NCBI GenBank assembly: GCA_036000105.1
Contig: DASYGE010000007.1
Coordinates: 107,171-171,170, forward strand
Direction: 5' to 3'
Source: DASUBN01 sp036000105
Lineage (GTDB): Bacteria; Pseudomonadota; Gammaproteobacteria; Natronospirales; REEB76
DNA: 64,000 nucleotides
Shown here one piece after another: positions 1-6,543 of this stretch. Position 1 is the stretch's first letter. Every line of letters starts with the position of its first letter. The notes beneath the pieces were generated by a model, which searched no databases, was not told the DNA's origin, and was given only the letters and a program-made list of their open reading frames with translations. Both the position numbers and the translations under genes were made by a program.

Positions 1-1
1 C

Positions 2-331
2 TTCACCAACACCTACCATGTGCAGTTCCTGCCCCCGGTGTTCGCTGCTTACCTCGGTACCGGGGTGGAACTCGTGGTGCCGGTGCTCCTGGCTTTCGGC
101 ATCTTCGGGCGCCTGACCGCCGGGTTCATGTTCGTCTATAACCTCATCTGCGTCATATCTTTCCCCGACCTGTGGCCGGATGGCTTCTGGACCGGCTTGT
201 TCGGCACCGCTTTCAAGGATCACAAGATATGGGGGCTGATGCTGCTGGTCACCTTCATCTATGGCCCCGGTAAGCTCTCAGTGGATTACCTGGTCATGAA
301 GTTCTTTCCGCGCCTGAAACCCTCGGCCTGA
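2..331 (+). CDS. DoxX family membrane protein, C-terminal part (5' end outside window)
   Basis: The reading frame is open from base 2 to the stop at 329-331, so the window cuts the 5' end; the ATG at 20 is internal. The visible residues hold three or four hydrophobic segments (LGTGVELVVPVLLAFGIF, a helix around FVYNLICVISFP, and KIWGLMLLVTFIYGPG), which is the DoxX/DoxD pattern of a small four-helix inner-membrane protein. DoxX-like genes often accompany MNIO/bufferin clusters (for example gigT of Cupriavidus), and a buf operon lies just downstream on the other strand. A link to it is inference, because this gene is convergent with that operon. Confidence 0.75.
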   Translation, partial: FTNTYHVQFLPPVFAAYLGTGVELVVPVLLAFGIFGRLTAGFMFVYNLICVISFPDLWPDGFWTGLFGTAFKDHKIWGLMLLVTFIYGPGKLSVDYLVMKFFPRLKPSA

Positions 332-340
332 ACCCGGATG

Positions 341-374
341 AAAAAAACGGCAGGGCTCTTGAAGAGCCCTGCCG
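341..374 (-). terminator. Rho-independent terminator ending the buf/peptidase operon
   Basis: A 13-bp perfect stem (348-360 with 362-374, CGGCAGGGCTCTT/AAGAGCCCTGCCG) has an A7 run at 341-347, which gives a U-tract for minus-strand transcripts. It lies just after the peptidase gene stop. The plus side has only TCTCTAT after the stem, so it should stop the DoxX transcript less well. Confidence 0.85.
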
Positions 375-392
375 TCTCTATGGCCTATCCTG

Positions 393-1301
393 TTATTGAG
401 TGTCGGGGGCCGTGATGGCCTTGCGGATGGCCGCATCCGGCGCGCTGTCGTCGTACACCACTTTGCCGTTCACCAAGGCGACTCCGAGCTTCTTCCAGAG
501 GGCCGGCAGGTTCGGGTCCACCGGCTTGTCCTTCATCCCGGCGTAGAGATCTTCTAGCACGGTCACACCCACCGCCTTGTCTGCCACAGCCAGGGCCTTG
601 GTGAGCGGCCAGGCGCTGTTGATGTTGCCTCCGGCGGCCAGGATGCCCCGCAGGGCGTCCTGCAGGCCGTAGCGGTTGCGGGTCCGCTCGCGTATCTGCA
701 CATCCGCCAGCAGGCAGAACATGGCACCGCCCCAATAAGTGCGACCCCAGGTGGCGGTGTTATCCAGCCCCTGATCGCCCACATCCGGCAGACCCTTCGG
801 CATGCCTTTGATAGTCTCCTGCCAGAGATAATCCACGCTGAGATCGCCTATCTCGGCCCTCGCCACGGGTTCCACGTAGGTAGCGATGCCTTCCTCTATC
901 CAGTGTTGGTTCTCCGCCACCCGCGGGAAAGCGAGATGCACCATCTCGTGGGTCATGACCCAGTCCGCTTGCATCTCGTCGTTGGTCACGGCGCCGCCTA
1001 TGCCCATGCGGATGAACGCGCCATCTTCGCTGCCATAAGTGGTGCCGGAGGCATTGCCGCGCCGGCCGGGACGTGCGTCCACCCGGATCTTCACCATCGG
1101 CACCGGATAGCGACCGTAGTAATGCGTCACGGCCTTCTGGGCGGTATGTATCCATTGCAAGACCTGAGCATGGCTCACGCTGAGGTCGCCGGGTGAGAAG
1201 GCCACCTGCACGGGGTCTGGTGCGGCAACCGGTGTATCCGCCAAAACAGTGGATGCCATGGTGGGGAGCAGGAAGAGCAAGGCAGCAGAATATGGCTTCA
1301 C
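393..1301 (-). CDS. Secreted HExxH (gluzincin, peptidase-MA-like) metallopeptidase coupled to the buf operon
   Basis: The protein has 302 residues and a Sec signal peptide (residues 1-21, cleavage near VLA-DT), so it should act in the periplasm. The zinc motif HEMVH is at residues 118-122, followed by WIEEGIATYVEP, which supplies the third glutamate ligand near 136-137; this is the gluzincin/peptidase-MA pattern. The start is GTG at 1299-1301 and overlaps the bufC stop in GTGA, so translation is probably coupled to the bufferin operon. Substrate unknown. A role in processing or turnover of the bufferin or a periplasmic metal-stress target is inference from context only. Confidence 0.75.
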   Translation of the reverse strand: MKPYSAALLFLLPTMASTVLADTPVAAPDPVQVAFSPGDLSVSHAQVLQWIHTAQKAVTHYYGRYPVPMVKIRVDARPGRRGNASGTTYGSEDGAFIRMGIGGAVTNDEMQADWVMTHEMVHLAFPRVAENQHWIEEGIATYVEPVARAEIGDLSVDYLWQETIKGMPKGLPDVGDQGLDNTATWGRTYWGGAMFCLLADVQIRERTRNRYGLQDALRGILAAGGNINSAWPLTKALAVADKAVGVTVLEDLYAGMKDKPVDPNLPALWKKLGVALVNGKVVYDDSAPDAAIRKAITAPDTQ

Positions 1302-2077
1302 TCTGTATGTACCTCGGTGATGAGCCCATCTATGAGCCAGCGCTTCAGGAAACTAGCGGCCTGCATGGCCACGTCCGAGGCTTCATGCCACTGGCAGAGG
1401 CCTTCGCAGAGTTCGCCGAAGTTCCGATCGTCAGCCGCGGCACTGAGGGCCCAGGCTTCGTCTTCATTGAGAGAGCGCCAGTGGGTAAGAAGTTCCGCAC
1501 GCCATAGGAGCCAGGAGGAGGGTGCCTCGCCCTTCAACAGTTCCGGGGTCTCACCTGCTTCTAGGGTCTGCCACACCTGGGGTACGTTCCAACCGAGAGT
1601 GAGCCGTTGCACGGCAGCGTGCAGGTTGAAGTGGAGCCCGGCCCAGGCTTCCGGCGGTACCGTGGCCAAGGCTTCGAGGCCGGCGATGGGTTCGTCCGCC
1701 GCGTCAAACACCAAGCCTTGAGCCCATTCAAAAGCAGCCATCTCCGCGAGATAGGGATGCTCGACGTAAGGTTCGGTGCGGCGCAGGAAATCTTCCAGGT
1801 GGCGGCTGAACCAGCGCACCGAGGGATGGGTGGAAGGATGGGCATCTATGTAAGCGCGGCCCAGGCGATCGAATTCCTCATCCCCCAGGAGACCGTGCAG
1901 GCCCGTGTAGTTGTCCTGCAACACTTCCAGCAGCCGCAGCCGGTAAGCCTCCACATAGATGCGTACCCGTTCGGCCGCGCTTGCCTGGGGGGTGCTCACC
2001 ACCTGGCCCTGCATGTCCAGGTCGTTCTTGAGCATGCAGTGCTGGAAGTCCTGTTCCAGTCCGCTGAGCGCGCTCAT
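1298..2077 (-). CDS. bufC: BufC / DUF2063 family partner of the MNIO enzyme
   Basis: The protein has 259 residues from the ATG at 2075-2077; the open frame runs further upstream but this ATG overlaps the bufB stop as ATGA. It matches the DUF2063 (putative DNA-binding) family: an N-terminal domain with LEQDFQHCMLKND, RIYVEAYRLRLLEVLQDNY and GDEEFDRLGRAYI, then a second domain with WELDP-like and PPEAWAGLHF segments. In bufferin and other MNIO systems this protein binds the precursor and presents it to the enzyme. Despite the old family name, DNA binding is not expected here. Confidence 0.88.
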   Translation of the reverse strand: MSALSGLEQDFQHCMLKNDLDMQGQVVSTPQASAAERVRIYVEAYRLRLLEVLQDNYTGLHGLLGDEEFDRLGRAYIDAHPSTHPSVRWFSRHLEDFLRRTEPYVEHPYLAEMAAFEWAQGLVFDAADEPIAGLEALATVPPEAWAGLHFNLHAAVQRLTLGWNVPQVWQTLEAGETPELLKGEAPSSWLLWRAELLTHWRSLNEDEAWALSAAADDRNFGELCEGLCQWHEASDVAMQAASFLKRWLIDGLITEVHTE

Positions 2078-2928
2078 GCGGCTCGCTCTTTCAGTATCGG
2101 GTTCGCGATGGCCCGTGCCTGATTCAGTTCCGCCAGCACCTCTGCCAGCGGTGGGATGTTGGCGTCCCGTTCGATCATGGTGGACACCGGACCGAAGTGC
2201 CGTACTGCCTCGGCGTAGAGGTCCCATACGTCGCGGATGATGGGCTGATCGTGGGTATCCACGATGATATTGCCGTTGTAGGTGTGGCCGGCCAAGTGGA
2301 ATTGACGCACCCTCGCCGCCGGCACGCCCCGCAGGTATTCCCGCGGATCGAACTCGTGGTTATGGCTGCTCACATAGATGTTGTTGATGTCGAGCAGGAT
2401 GTGGCAGTCTGCCGCCTCGCAGATGGCACTCAGGAACTCCCACTCGCTCATGGCCGACTGGGTGTAGGTGACATAGCTGGAGACGTTCTCCAACAGGATC
2501 TGCCTGCCCAGATAGTCCTGCACCTGCCGCACGCGTGTCGCCACGTGCTGCACCGCTTCCTCGGTATAGGGCAGGGGCATGAGGTCGTGCAGGTTCTTGC
2601 CCGCGATGCCGGTCCAGCACAGGTGATCGGATATCCAGCGGGGTTCCACTCGTGCCGCCAGCGCCTTGAGGCGCTTCAGGTAATTCATGTCCAGCGGATC
2701 GCCGCCGCCGATGGAGAGCGACACGCCGTGCATCACCAGCGGATAGAGGGCGCGGAAGCGCTCCAGGTAGTGGAGCGGCTTGCCGCCGTCCACCATGTAG
2801 TTCTCCGAGAGGATCTCGAGCCAGTCCACCGCCGGCTTCTCCGCGAGGATGGCTTCATAGTGTTCGGTGCGCAGGCCGAGGCCGAAACCGAGATAGGGCC
2901 GCGCGGTGTCGGATGTCTTGTTGCTCAC
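2074..2928 (-). CDS. bufB: BufB, MNIO (DUF692) multinuclear iron RiPP-modifying enzyme
   Basis: The protein has 284 residues and starts at GTG 2926-2928. It is a TIM-barrel DUF692/MNIO protein with the usual iron-ligand stretches: LEILSENYM, MHGVSLSIGG, ISDHLCW, LLENVSSY, HILLDINNIYVS and RQFHLAGH. MNIO enzymes use two or three iron ions and O2 to modify cysteines in a precursor peptide; bufferin enzymes convert cysteines to thiooxazoles that bind copper. The order bufA-bufB-bufC on one strand is the canonical operon. The assignment is firm; the exact chemistry on this precursor is inferred. Confidence 0.93.
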   Translation of the reverse strand: MSNKTSDTARPYLGFGLGLRTEHYEAILAEKPAVDWLEILSENYMVDGGKPLHYLERFRALYPLVMHGVSLSIGGGDPLDMNYLKRLKALAARVEPRWISDHLCWTGIAGKNLHDLMPLPYTEEAVQHVATRVRQVQDYLGRQILLENVSSYVTYTQSAMSEWEFLSAICEAADCHILLDINNIYVSSHNHEFDPREYLRGVPAARVRQFHLAGHTYNGNIIVDTHDQPIIRDVWDLYAEAVRHFGPVSTMIERDANIPPLAEVLAELNQARAIANPILKERAA

Positions 2929-2967
2929 GGTCGAATTCTACTCGTGTGTGTATCGCAGCAGACCGCA

Positions 2968-3011
2968 CAAAAGGAAAGACCCGGCCACCTGTTAGGGCGA
3001 CCGGGTCTTTC
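2968..3011 (-). terminator. Intercistronic stem-loop between bufA and bufB (partial terminator/attenuator)
   Basis: An 11-bp perfect stem (2974-2984 GAAAGACCCGG with 3001-3011) encloses a 16-nt loop. On the minus strand it is followed by CCTTTTGT, a short U-run. It sits in the 107-nt gap after the precursor gene, where a leaky terminator would give more bufA than bufBC transcript. Confidence 0.7.
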
Positions 3012-3035
3012 TCTCAAGCCAATGACGTAAGGCTA

Positions 3036-3296
3036 TTAGGCCTTGCCGCCTTCGAACTTGCCGCCGGCCTTGTCGCAGTCAGCCTTCGTGGTCACCACGA
3101 AGCCCTTGCCCTTGCAGGAGTTCTGGCCTTTGCAGCCATGGTCGAAACTCTTGCAGGAGCTCTGGCCCTTGCAGGAGTTGCCACCCAGACACTTGCCCGT
3201 GGCAGCGCTGTCAGCAGCAGTGGCGAGGGGAGCCAGCACGAACAGGCTGGCGGCGATGGCGGCGATGGCGATACCGGAAACTTTAGTCGTATTCAT
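3036..3296 (-). CDS. bufA: BufA-type bufferin precursor (cysteine-rich periplasmic metallophore)
   Basis: The precursor has 86 residues. A signal peptide (about 1-27, ending LATAA) is followed by a small core with six cysteines in GKC, NSCKGQSSCKS, HGCKGQNSCKG and ADC, the repeated CKG.xSCK pattern of BufA2-type bufferins. The leader is itself the Sec signal, so modification precedes export. An AGAGGA ribosome site precedes the ATG at 3294-3296 by about 8 nt. First gene of the minus-strand buf operon. The metal is probably copper, from knowledge of the family. Confidence 0.9.
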   Translation of the reverse strand: MNTTKVSGIAIAAIAASLFVLAPLATAADSAATGKCLGGNSCKGQSSCKSFDHGCKGQNSCKGKGFVVTTKADCDKAGGKFEGGKA

Positions 3297-3700
3297 GATA
3301 GACGTCCTCTAATAGAGTTGGTTGTTAACACCCGAAACAACATGTTGATACGGATCACTCCACGGTCCGCCAGGGGATCCGGAATCCCCTGGGGGCCCGG
3401 TTCACCGTGCGGGGTCACCCGCATCTCAGATTGAACCCATATCGTCCAGGTTCATCCTAAGATACGGACTGTCGGGACTCCGGGATGCGGCCTTTGACCC
3501 GCAACCTAGTGCATCCACAGGTATATGGAAGACCCGGCAGGGCAGTATTTATTACACAATTGTTAGTCTGGCGCCAACATGACATTAACGCCCTGCTATG
3601 TTGGCCGCTATTATGTAAGTGGGGTGGCGGCAAGGAGTTGCCACATGGGTACTTAACCTGAGTAATTAACTCAGGATTTGCCAGCCGGGGAGTCACCACC
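3297..3700. promoter_or_regulatory. Divergent intergenic region with three inverted repeats (bufA / dsbA-like)
   Basis: This 404-bp gap carries no convincing gene; an open frame at 3457-3702 on the minus strand has no family features. It must hold the bufA promoter and probably that of the DsbA-like gene. Three inverted repeats are visible: GTTGTT/AACAAC (3321-3326, 3336-3341), CCAGGGGAT/ATCCCCTGG (3370-3378, 3384-3392) and GCCAACAT/ATGTTGGC (3573-3580, 3598-3605). They could be operators or RNA hairpins. I could not identify sigma boxes with confidence. Confidence 0.5.
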
Positions 3701-4447
3701 ATGCAAAAGCCAGCCGACGAGGCCCCTGACCGCTCACGTTATTGGCTGTATGGGGGCATCGCGCTCCTCATCATAGCCATCGTCTATACCGGTATCCTGC
3801 TCATCCGCGCCCGGGCCGGCGCGGCGGATCAGAGCGCCGCGGTGGAAGCCGCCGCCGCCAACGCGCCCCAGGTACAGTTCGTGCCATCCGAGGATGCGGT
3901 GGGCGTGAGCATGGGCCAGGCAGACGCGCCCGTGGTGGTGCGCGAGTTCGCTGATTACCAGTGTCCCGCCTGCGGCACCTTCGAGCCCGCGCTGGAGAAG
4001 ATGCGCAAGGAATACGTGGACACCGGCATGGTGCGGTTCGTGTTCTTCGATTACCCGCTGGATATCCACAAGAACGCCATGTTCGCTTCCCTTGCAGCGC
4101 GCTGCGCCGGCTCCCAGGGGCATTTCTGGCCCATGCACGATCTGCTCTATGCACGGCAGCAAGACTGGGCCGAGGCGGCGGAGCCCATCGCCAAGTTCCA
4201 GTCTTACGCCCAGGAACTCGGTCTGGATCCCGGCGCGCTGCTCGGTTGCATACGCTCAGGCACTACCCGCCAGGACGTGATGCGCAGCCAGGCCTATGGC
4301 GATGCGCTGGGGATCAATGCCACGCCGAGTTACGGCGTGAACGGCGCCGGTCGGGCGGGTGCCATGCCCTACGATGAACTCAAGGAGCTCATCGAGCAGC
4401 AGTACGCCCTGGCGCACGGCCCCAAGCCCATCACCCAGAAACCCTGA
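3701..4447 (+). CDS. Membrane-anchored DsbA-like thiol oxidoreductase
   Basis: The protein has 248 residues. One membrane helix near residues 16-36 (WLYGGIALLIIAIVYTGILLI) anchors a periplasmic thioredoxin-fold domain. The active site is CPAC at residues 88-91 in FADYQCPACGTFEP, and the cis-proline loop is NATPSYGVNG, so it belongs to the DsbA/BdbD-like group that oxidises or isomerises disulfides. There is no lipobox. It is divergent from bufA across 404 bp; a shared role in periplasmic thiol or copper stress is possible but not shown. Confidence 0.88.
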   Translation: MQKPADEAPDRSRYWLYGGIALLIIAIVYTGILLIRARAGAADQSAAVEAAAANAPQVQFVPSEDAVGVSMGQADAPVVVREFADYQCPACGTFEPALEKMRKEYVDTGMVRFVFFDYPLDIHKNAMFASLAARCAGSQGHFWPMHDLLYARQQDWAEAAEPIAKFQSYAQELGLDPGALLGCIRSGTTRQDVMRSQAYGDALGINATPSYGVNGAGRAGAMPYDELKELIEQQYALAHGPKPITQKP

Positions 4448-4455
4448 GGCCGGTC

Positions 4456-4758
4456 ATGGCGGAATACCGTATGCAAGGGAGCGATCTCTACGATCGTAAC
4501 CGGAACCGCCTGGGATATCTCCGGGACAGCACCGTGTTCGATGCGGTCAACAGCCGCATGGGTTACGTACGCAACAACGACATCTACGATTCCCTCAACC
4601 GGCGTATGGCCTTCGTGCGGGACACGGATGTCTATAGCGCCAGCAACAACCGCATGGACAGCCTGGAAAACTTCCGCAAGCGCATCCAGGGCGCGCCGGA
4701 GGGACCCATGGCGGTGGCGCTTTTGATGTTGCTGGTGAGGACCCCGGGCGGGGAATAG
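4456..4758 (+). CDS. Small protein of four 16-residue tandem repeats
   Basis: The protein has 100 residues and no signal peptide. Residues 10-73 (bases 4483-4674) are four exact-period 16-residue repeats: DLYDRNRNRLGYLRDS, TVFDAVNSRMGYVRNN, DIYDSLNRRMAFVRDT and DVYSASNNRMDSLENF. The consensus (D.YD..N.RMGYVR.) suggests one beta-hairpin per repeat, as in small beta-flower or propeller-like proteins. The C-terminus ends in a short hydrophobic stretch (MAVALLMLLV). It follows the DsbA-like gene by 8 nt and is probably cotranscribed. Function unknown. Confidence 0.75.
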   Translation: MAEYRMQGSDLYDRNRNRLGYLRDSTVFDAVNSRMGYVRNNDIYDSLNRRMAFVRDTDVYSASNNRMDSLENFRKRIQGAPEGPMAVALLMLLVRTPGGE

Positions 4759-4764
4759 TTTCAG

Positions 4765-5193
4765 CTAGCGCGCGCGCGCCTTGATGCAGGCGAGATAGGC
4801 CTGTTCGTCAGGAAGGCGATTCTCCCGTTGCGCACGCCACAGGGCTTCTCCCAGGCATTCCAGCATCGTGTGTTCCGCAGCGTGGGCATCGCCGGTGTGG
4901 ATCAGCAGTGCACTGTGGGCCGCCTTGATGCCGGCCGGCCGGTCTATGGAGAGTTGCTCGCGGATGGCGATGTGCATGCCCATATGCAGGAAGGGATTGG
5001 TCTCGCCGCCTTCCGGCAGCCAATCCTTGTCCAGGGTCTCGCCGCCGTCTTCCAGCAGCGGATGGTATTCCGGATGCAGGCGGATCACCTCGGCGATGAT
5101 GGTCTCCAGCGCCGTCATGGGCAGACCGTCCTGCATCTTCTTCCAGGCGTCGAAGAACGGTTGGCGCGTGTCGCTGCGGTTAGTGGAGTACAT
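4765..5193 (-). CDS. DUF1841 family protein
   Basis: The protein has 142 residues and is soluble. It matches the proteobacterial DUF1841 family: N-terminal FFDAWKKMQDG, then HPEYHPLLE, and the conserved central NPFLHMGMHIAIREQLSIDRPAGI, followed by HAAEHTMLECLGEALWRAQ. The clustered histidines hint at a metal-binding helical fold, but no function is established. Last gene of the metG-rnfB-nth operon, 11 nt after nth. Confidence 0.85.
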   Translation of the reverse strand: MYSTNRSDTRQPFFDAWKKMQDGLPMTALETIIAEVIRLHPEYHPLLEDGGETLDKDWLPEGGETNPFLHMGMHIAIREQLSIDRPAGIKAAHSALLIHTGDAHAAEHTMLECLGEALWRAQRENRLPDEQAYLACIKARAR

Positions 5194-5204
5194 GGAAGAA
5201 GATT

Positions 5205-5897
5205 CTAACGCTTGCGCGCTTCGACGGGTTTCTTCTTCCCCAGGTTCAGGGGCACTTTCGGTTCCGGCTTGGTCTTCTGCCGGTACTCACATAGGTCGGC
5301 GATGATGCAGCGAGGGCATTCGGGCTTGCGGGCTTTACATACATAGCGCCCGTGCAGGATCAGCCAGTGATGGGCGTCCTGCTTGTACTCATCCGGCGTG
5401 AACTTCACCAGACGGTCTTCCACTTCCCGTTCATCCTTACCCGGCGCGAGTCCCGTGCGGTTACCTACCCGGAAGATATGGGTGTCCACGGCGATGGTGG
5501 GTTCGCCGAAGGCGGTGTTCAGTACCACGTTGGCGGTCTTGCGACCGACTCCCGGCAATGCTTCCAGGGCCACCCGGTCCCGGGGCACTTCACCGCCGTG
5601 CTGCTCCAGCAGCATCTGGGCCGCGGCGATGATGTTCTTGGCCTTGGTGTTATAGAGGCCGATAGTCTTGATATAAGGTTTGAGTCCGGCTTCACCAAGC
5701 TTGAGCATGGCAGCGGGGGTATTGGCCACGGGATAGAGCTTCAGCGTGGCTGCATTCACGCTCTTGTCCGTGGCCTGGGCTGAGAGGGTCACGGATACCA
5801 GGAGTTCGTAAGGCGTCTGGTATTCCAGTTCCGTGGTGGGTTTGGGGTTCGCCGCTTTGAGCCGGCGATAGATCTCCGCGCGTTTCCCGGGGTTCAT
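5205..5897 (-). CDS. nth: Endonuclease III (base-excision repair DNA glycosylase/AP lyase)
   Basis: The protein has 230 residues from the ATG at 5895-5897; an upstream in-frame start would overlap rnfB. It removes oxidised pyrimidines and cleaves the AP site. The helix-hairpin-helix carries the catalytic lysine (LPGVGRKTANVVLN), the catalytic aspartate is in VDTHIFRV, and the C-terminal 4Fe-4S site has the expected C-X6-C-X2-C-X5-C spacing (CKARKPECPRCIIADLC). A basic tail of about 20 residues follows. It lies 1 nt after the rnfB stop; an nth-rnfB pair is common in gammaproteobacteria. Confidence 0.97.
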   Translation of the reverse strand: MNPGKRAEIYRRLKAANPKPTTELEYQTPYELLVSVTLSAQATDKSVNAATLKLYPVANTPAAMLKLGEAGLKPYIKTIGLYNTKAKNIIAAAQMLLEQHGGEVPRDRVALEALPGVGRKTANVVLNTAFGEPTIAVDTHIFRVGNRTGLAPGKDEREVEDRLVKFTPDEYKQDAHHWLILHGRYVCKARKPECPRCIIADLCEYRQKTKPEPKVPLNLGKKKPVEARKR

Positions 5898-5898
5898 A

Positions 5899-6531
5899 TC
5901 AATGTTTCCCCGGTGCAGATTGCGCACGTTTTGCCCTGACTCGGGCCACCGCTGCCGCGATCTCTGCTTTTCGGTCTGCCACGGCGCTGCGTTGTGCCGC
6001 CCGCTCGCGACGCGCTTCCCGTTCCATGCTTAGCCGTTCGCCATGCTGGTGATAGCGTCCACGTAATGCATCGGCGCGATCGGGTCCACCCTGGGGGAAC
6101 TGCCAGCCTTCATAGCCTTCGGTCACACCCTGGACAGGGGTGAGGCGTATGCAATCCACGGGGCAGGGGGGCAGGCAGAGTTCGCAACCCGTGCAGAGGG
6201 CCTCCACCACCGTGTGCATGAGTTTGGGCCCGCCCAAGATGGCATCTACCGGGCAGGCACTGATGCATTTGGTGCAGCCTAAGCAGAGGGGTTCGTCGAT
6301 GAAGGCCACGGTGCCGCTGATGAAGACGCCCACTTCCGGATCCAGTTCGCGGACCGTGCGCCGCAGCAAAGCTGAGAGCGCCTGCAGGGTCTCATGTCCG
6401 CCCGGCGGGCAGCGGTCTATAGCGGTCTGATCAGCGGCTATGGCTTCTGCATAAGCACGGCAATCGGGGTAGCCGCAGCGGGTGCATTGGGTCTGCGGAA
6501 GCAGGGCGTCGATTTCGTCTACCGTGGCCAC
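5899..6531 (-). CDS. rnfB: RnfB-like ferredoxin (stand-alone, without membrane anchor)
   Basis: The protein has 210 residues. An N-terminal Fe4S4 domain (QCTRCGYPDC, then RCPPGG) is followed by two classical 4Fe-4S motifs, CLGCTKCISACPVDA and CTGCELCLPPCPVDC, as in RnfB/RsxB. It starts directly at MATVDEIDALLPQTQC and lacks the N-terminal membrane helix of E. coli RnfB, and it carries a charged, probably helical C-terminal extension (about 150-210). No other rnf genes are nearby. It sits between metG and nth, so it may act as a soluble electron carrier; the partner is unknown. Confidence 0.88.
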   Translation of the reverse strand: MATVDEIDALLPQTQCTRCGYPDCRAYAEAIAADQTAIDRCPPGGHETLQALSALLRRTVRELDPEVGVFISGTVAFIDEPLCLGCTKCISACPVDAILGGPKLMHTVVEALCTGCELCLPPCPVDCIRLTPVQGVTEGYEGWQFPQGGPDRADALRGRYHQHGERLSMEREARRERAAQRSAVADRKAEIAAAVARVRAKRAQSAPGKH

Positions 6532-6543
6532 GGCAGGGGAAGC

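Noticed and set aside
2197..3030. Plus-strand frame of 277 codons across bufB
   Set aside because: It is antisense to bufB, whose MNIO motifs are unmistakable.
3457..3702. Possible 81-residue minus-strand gene between bufA and the DsbA-like gene
   Set aside because: No ribosome site, signal peptide or family pattern; it overlaps the inverted repeat at 3573-3605 and probably the promoter region.
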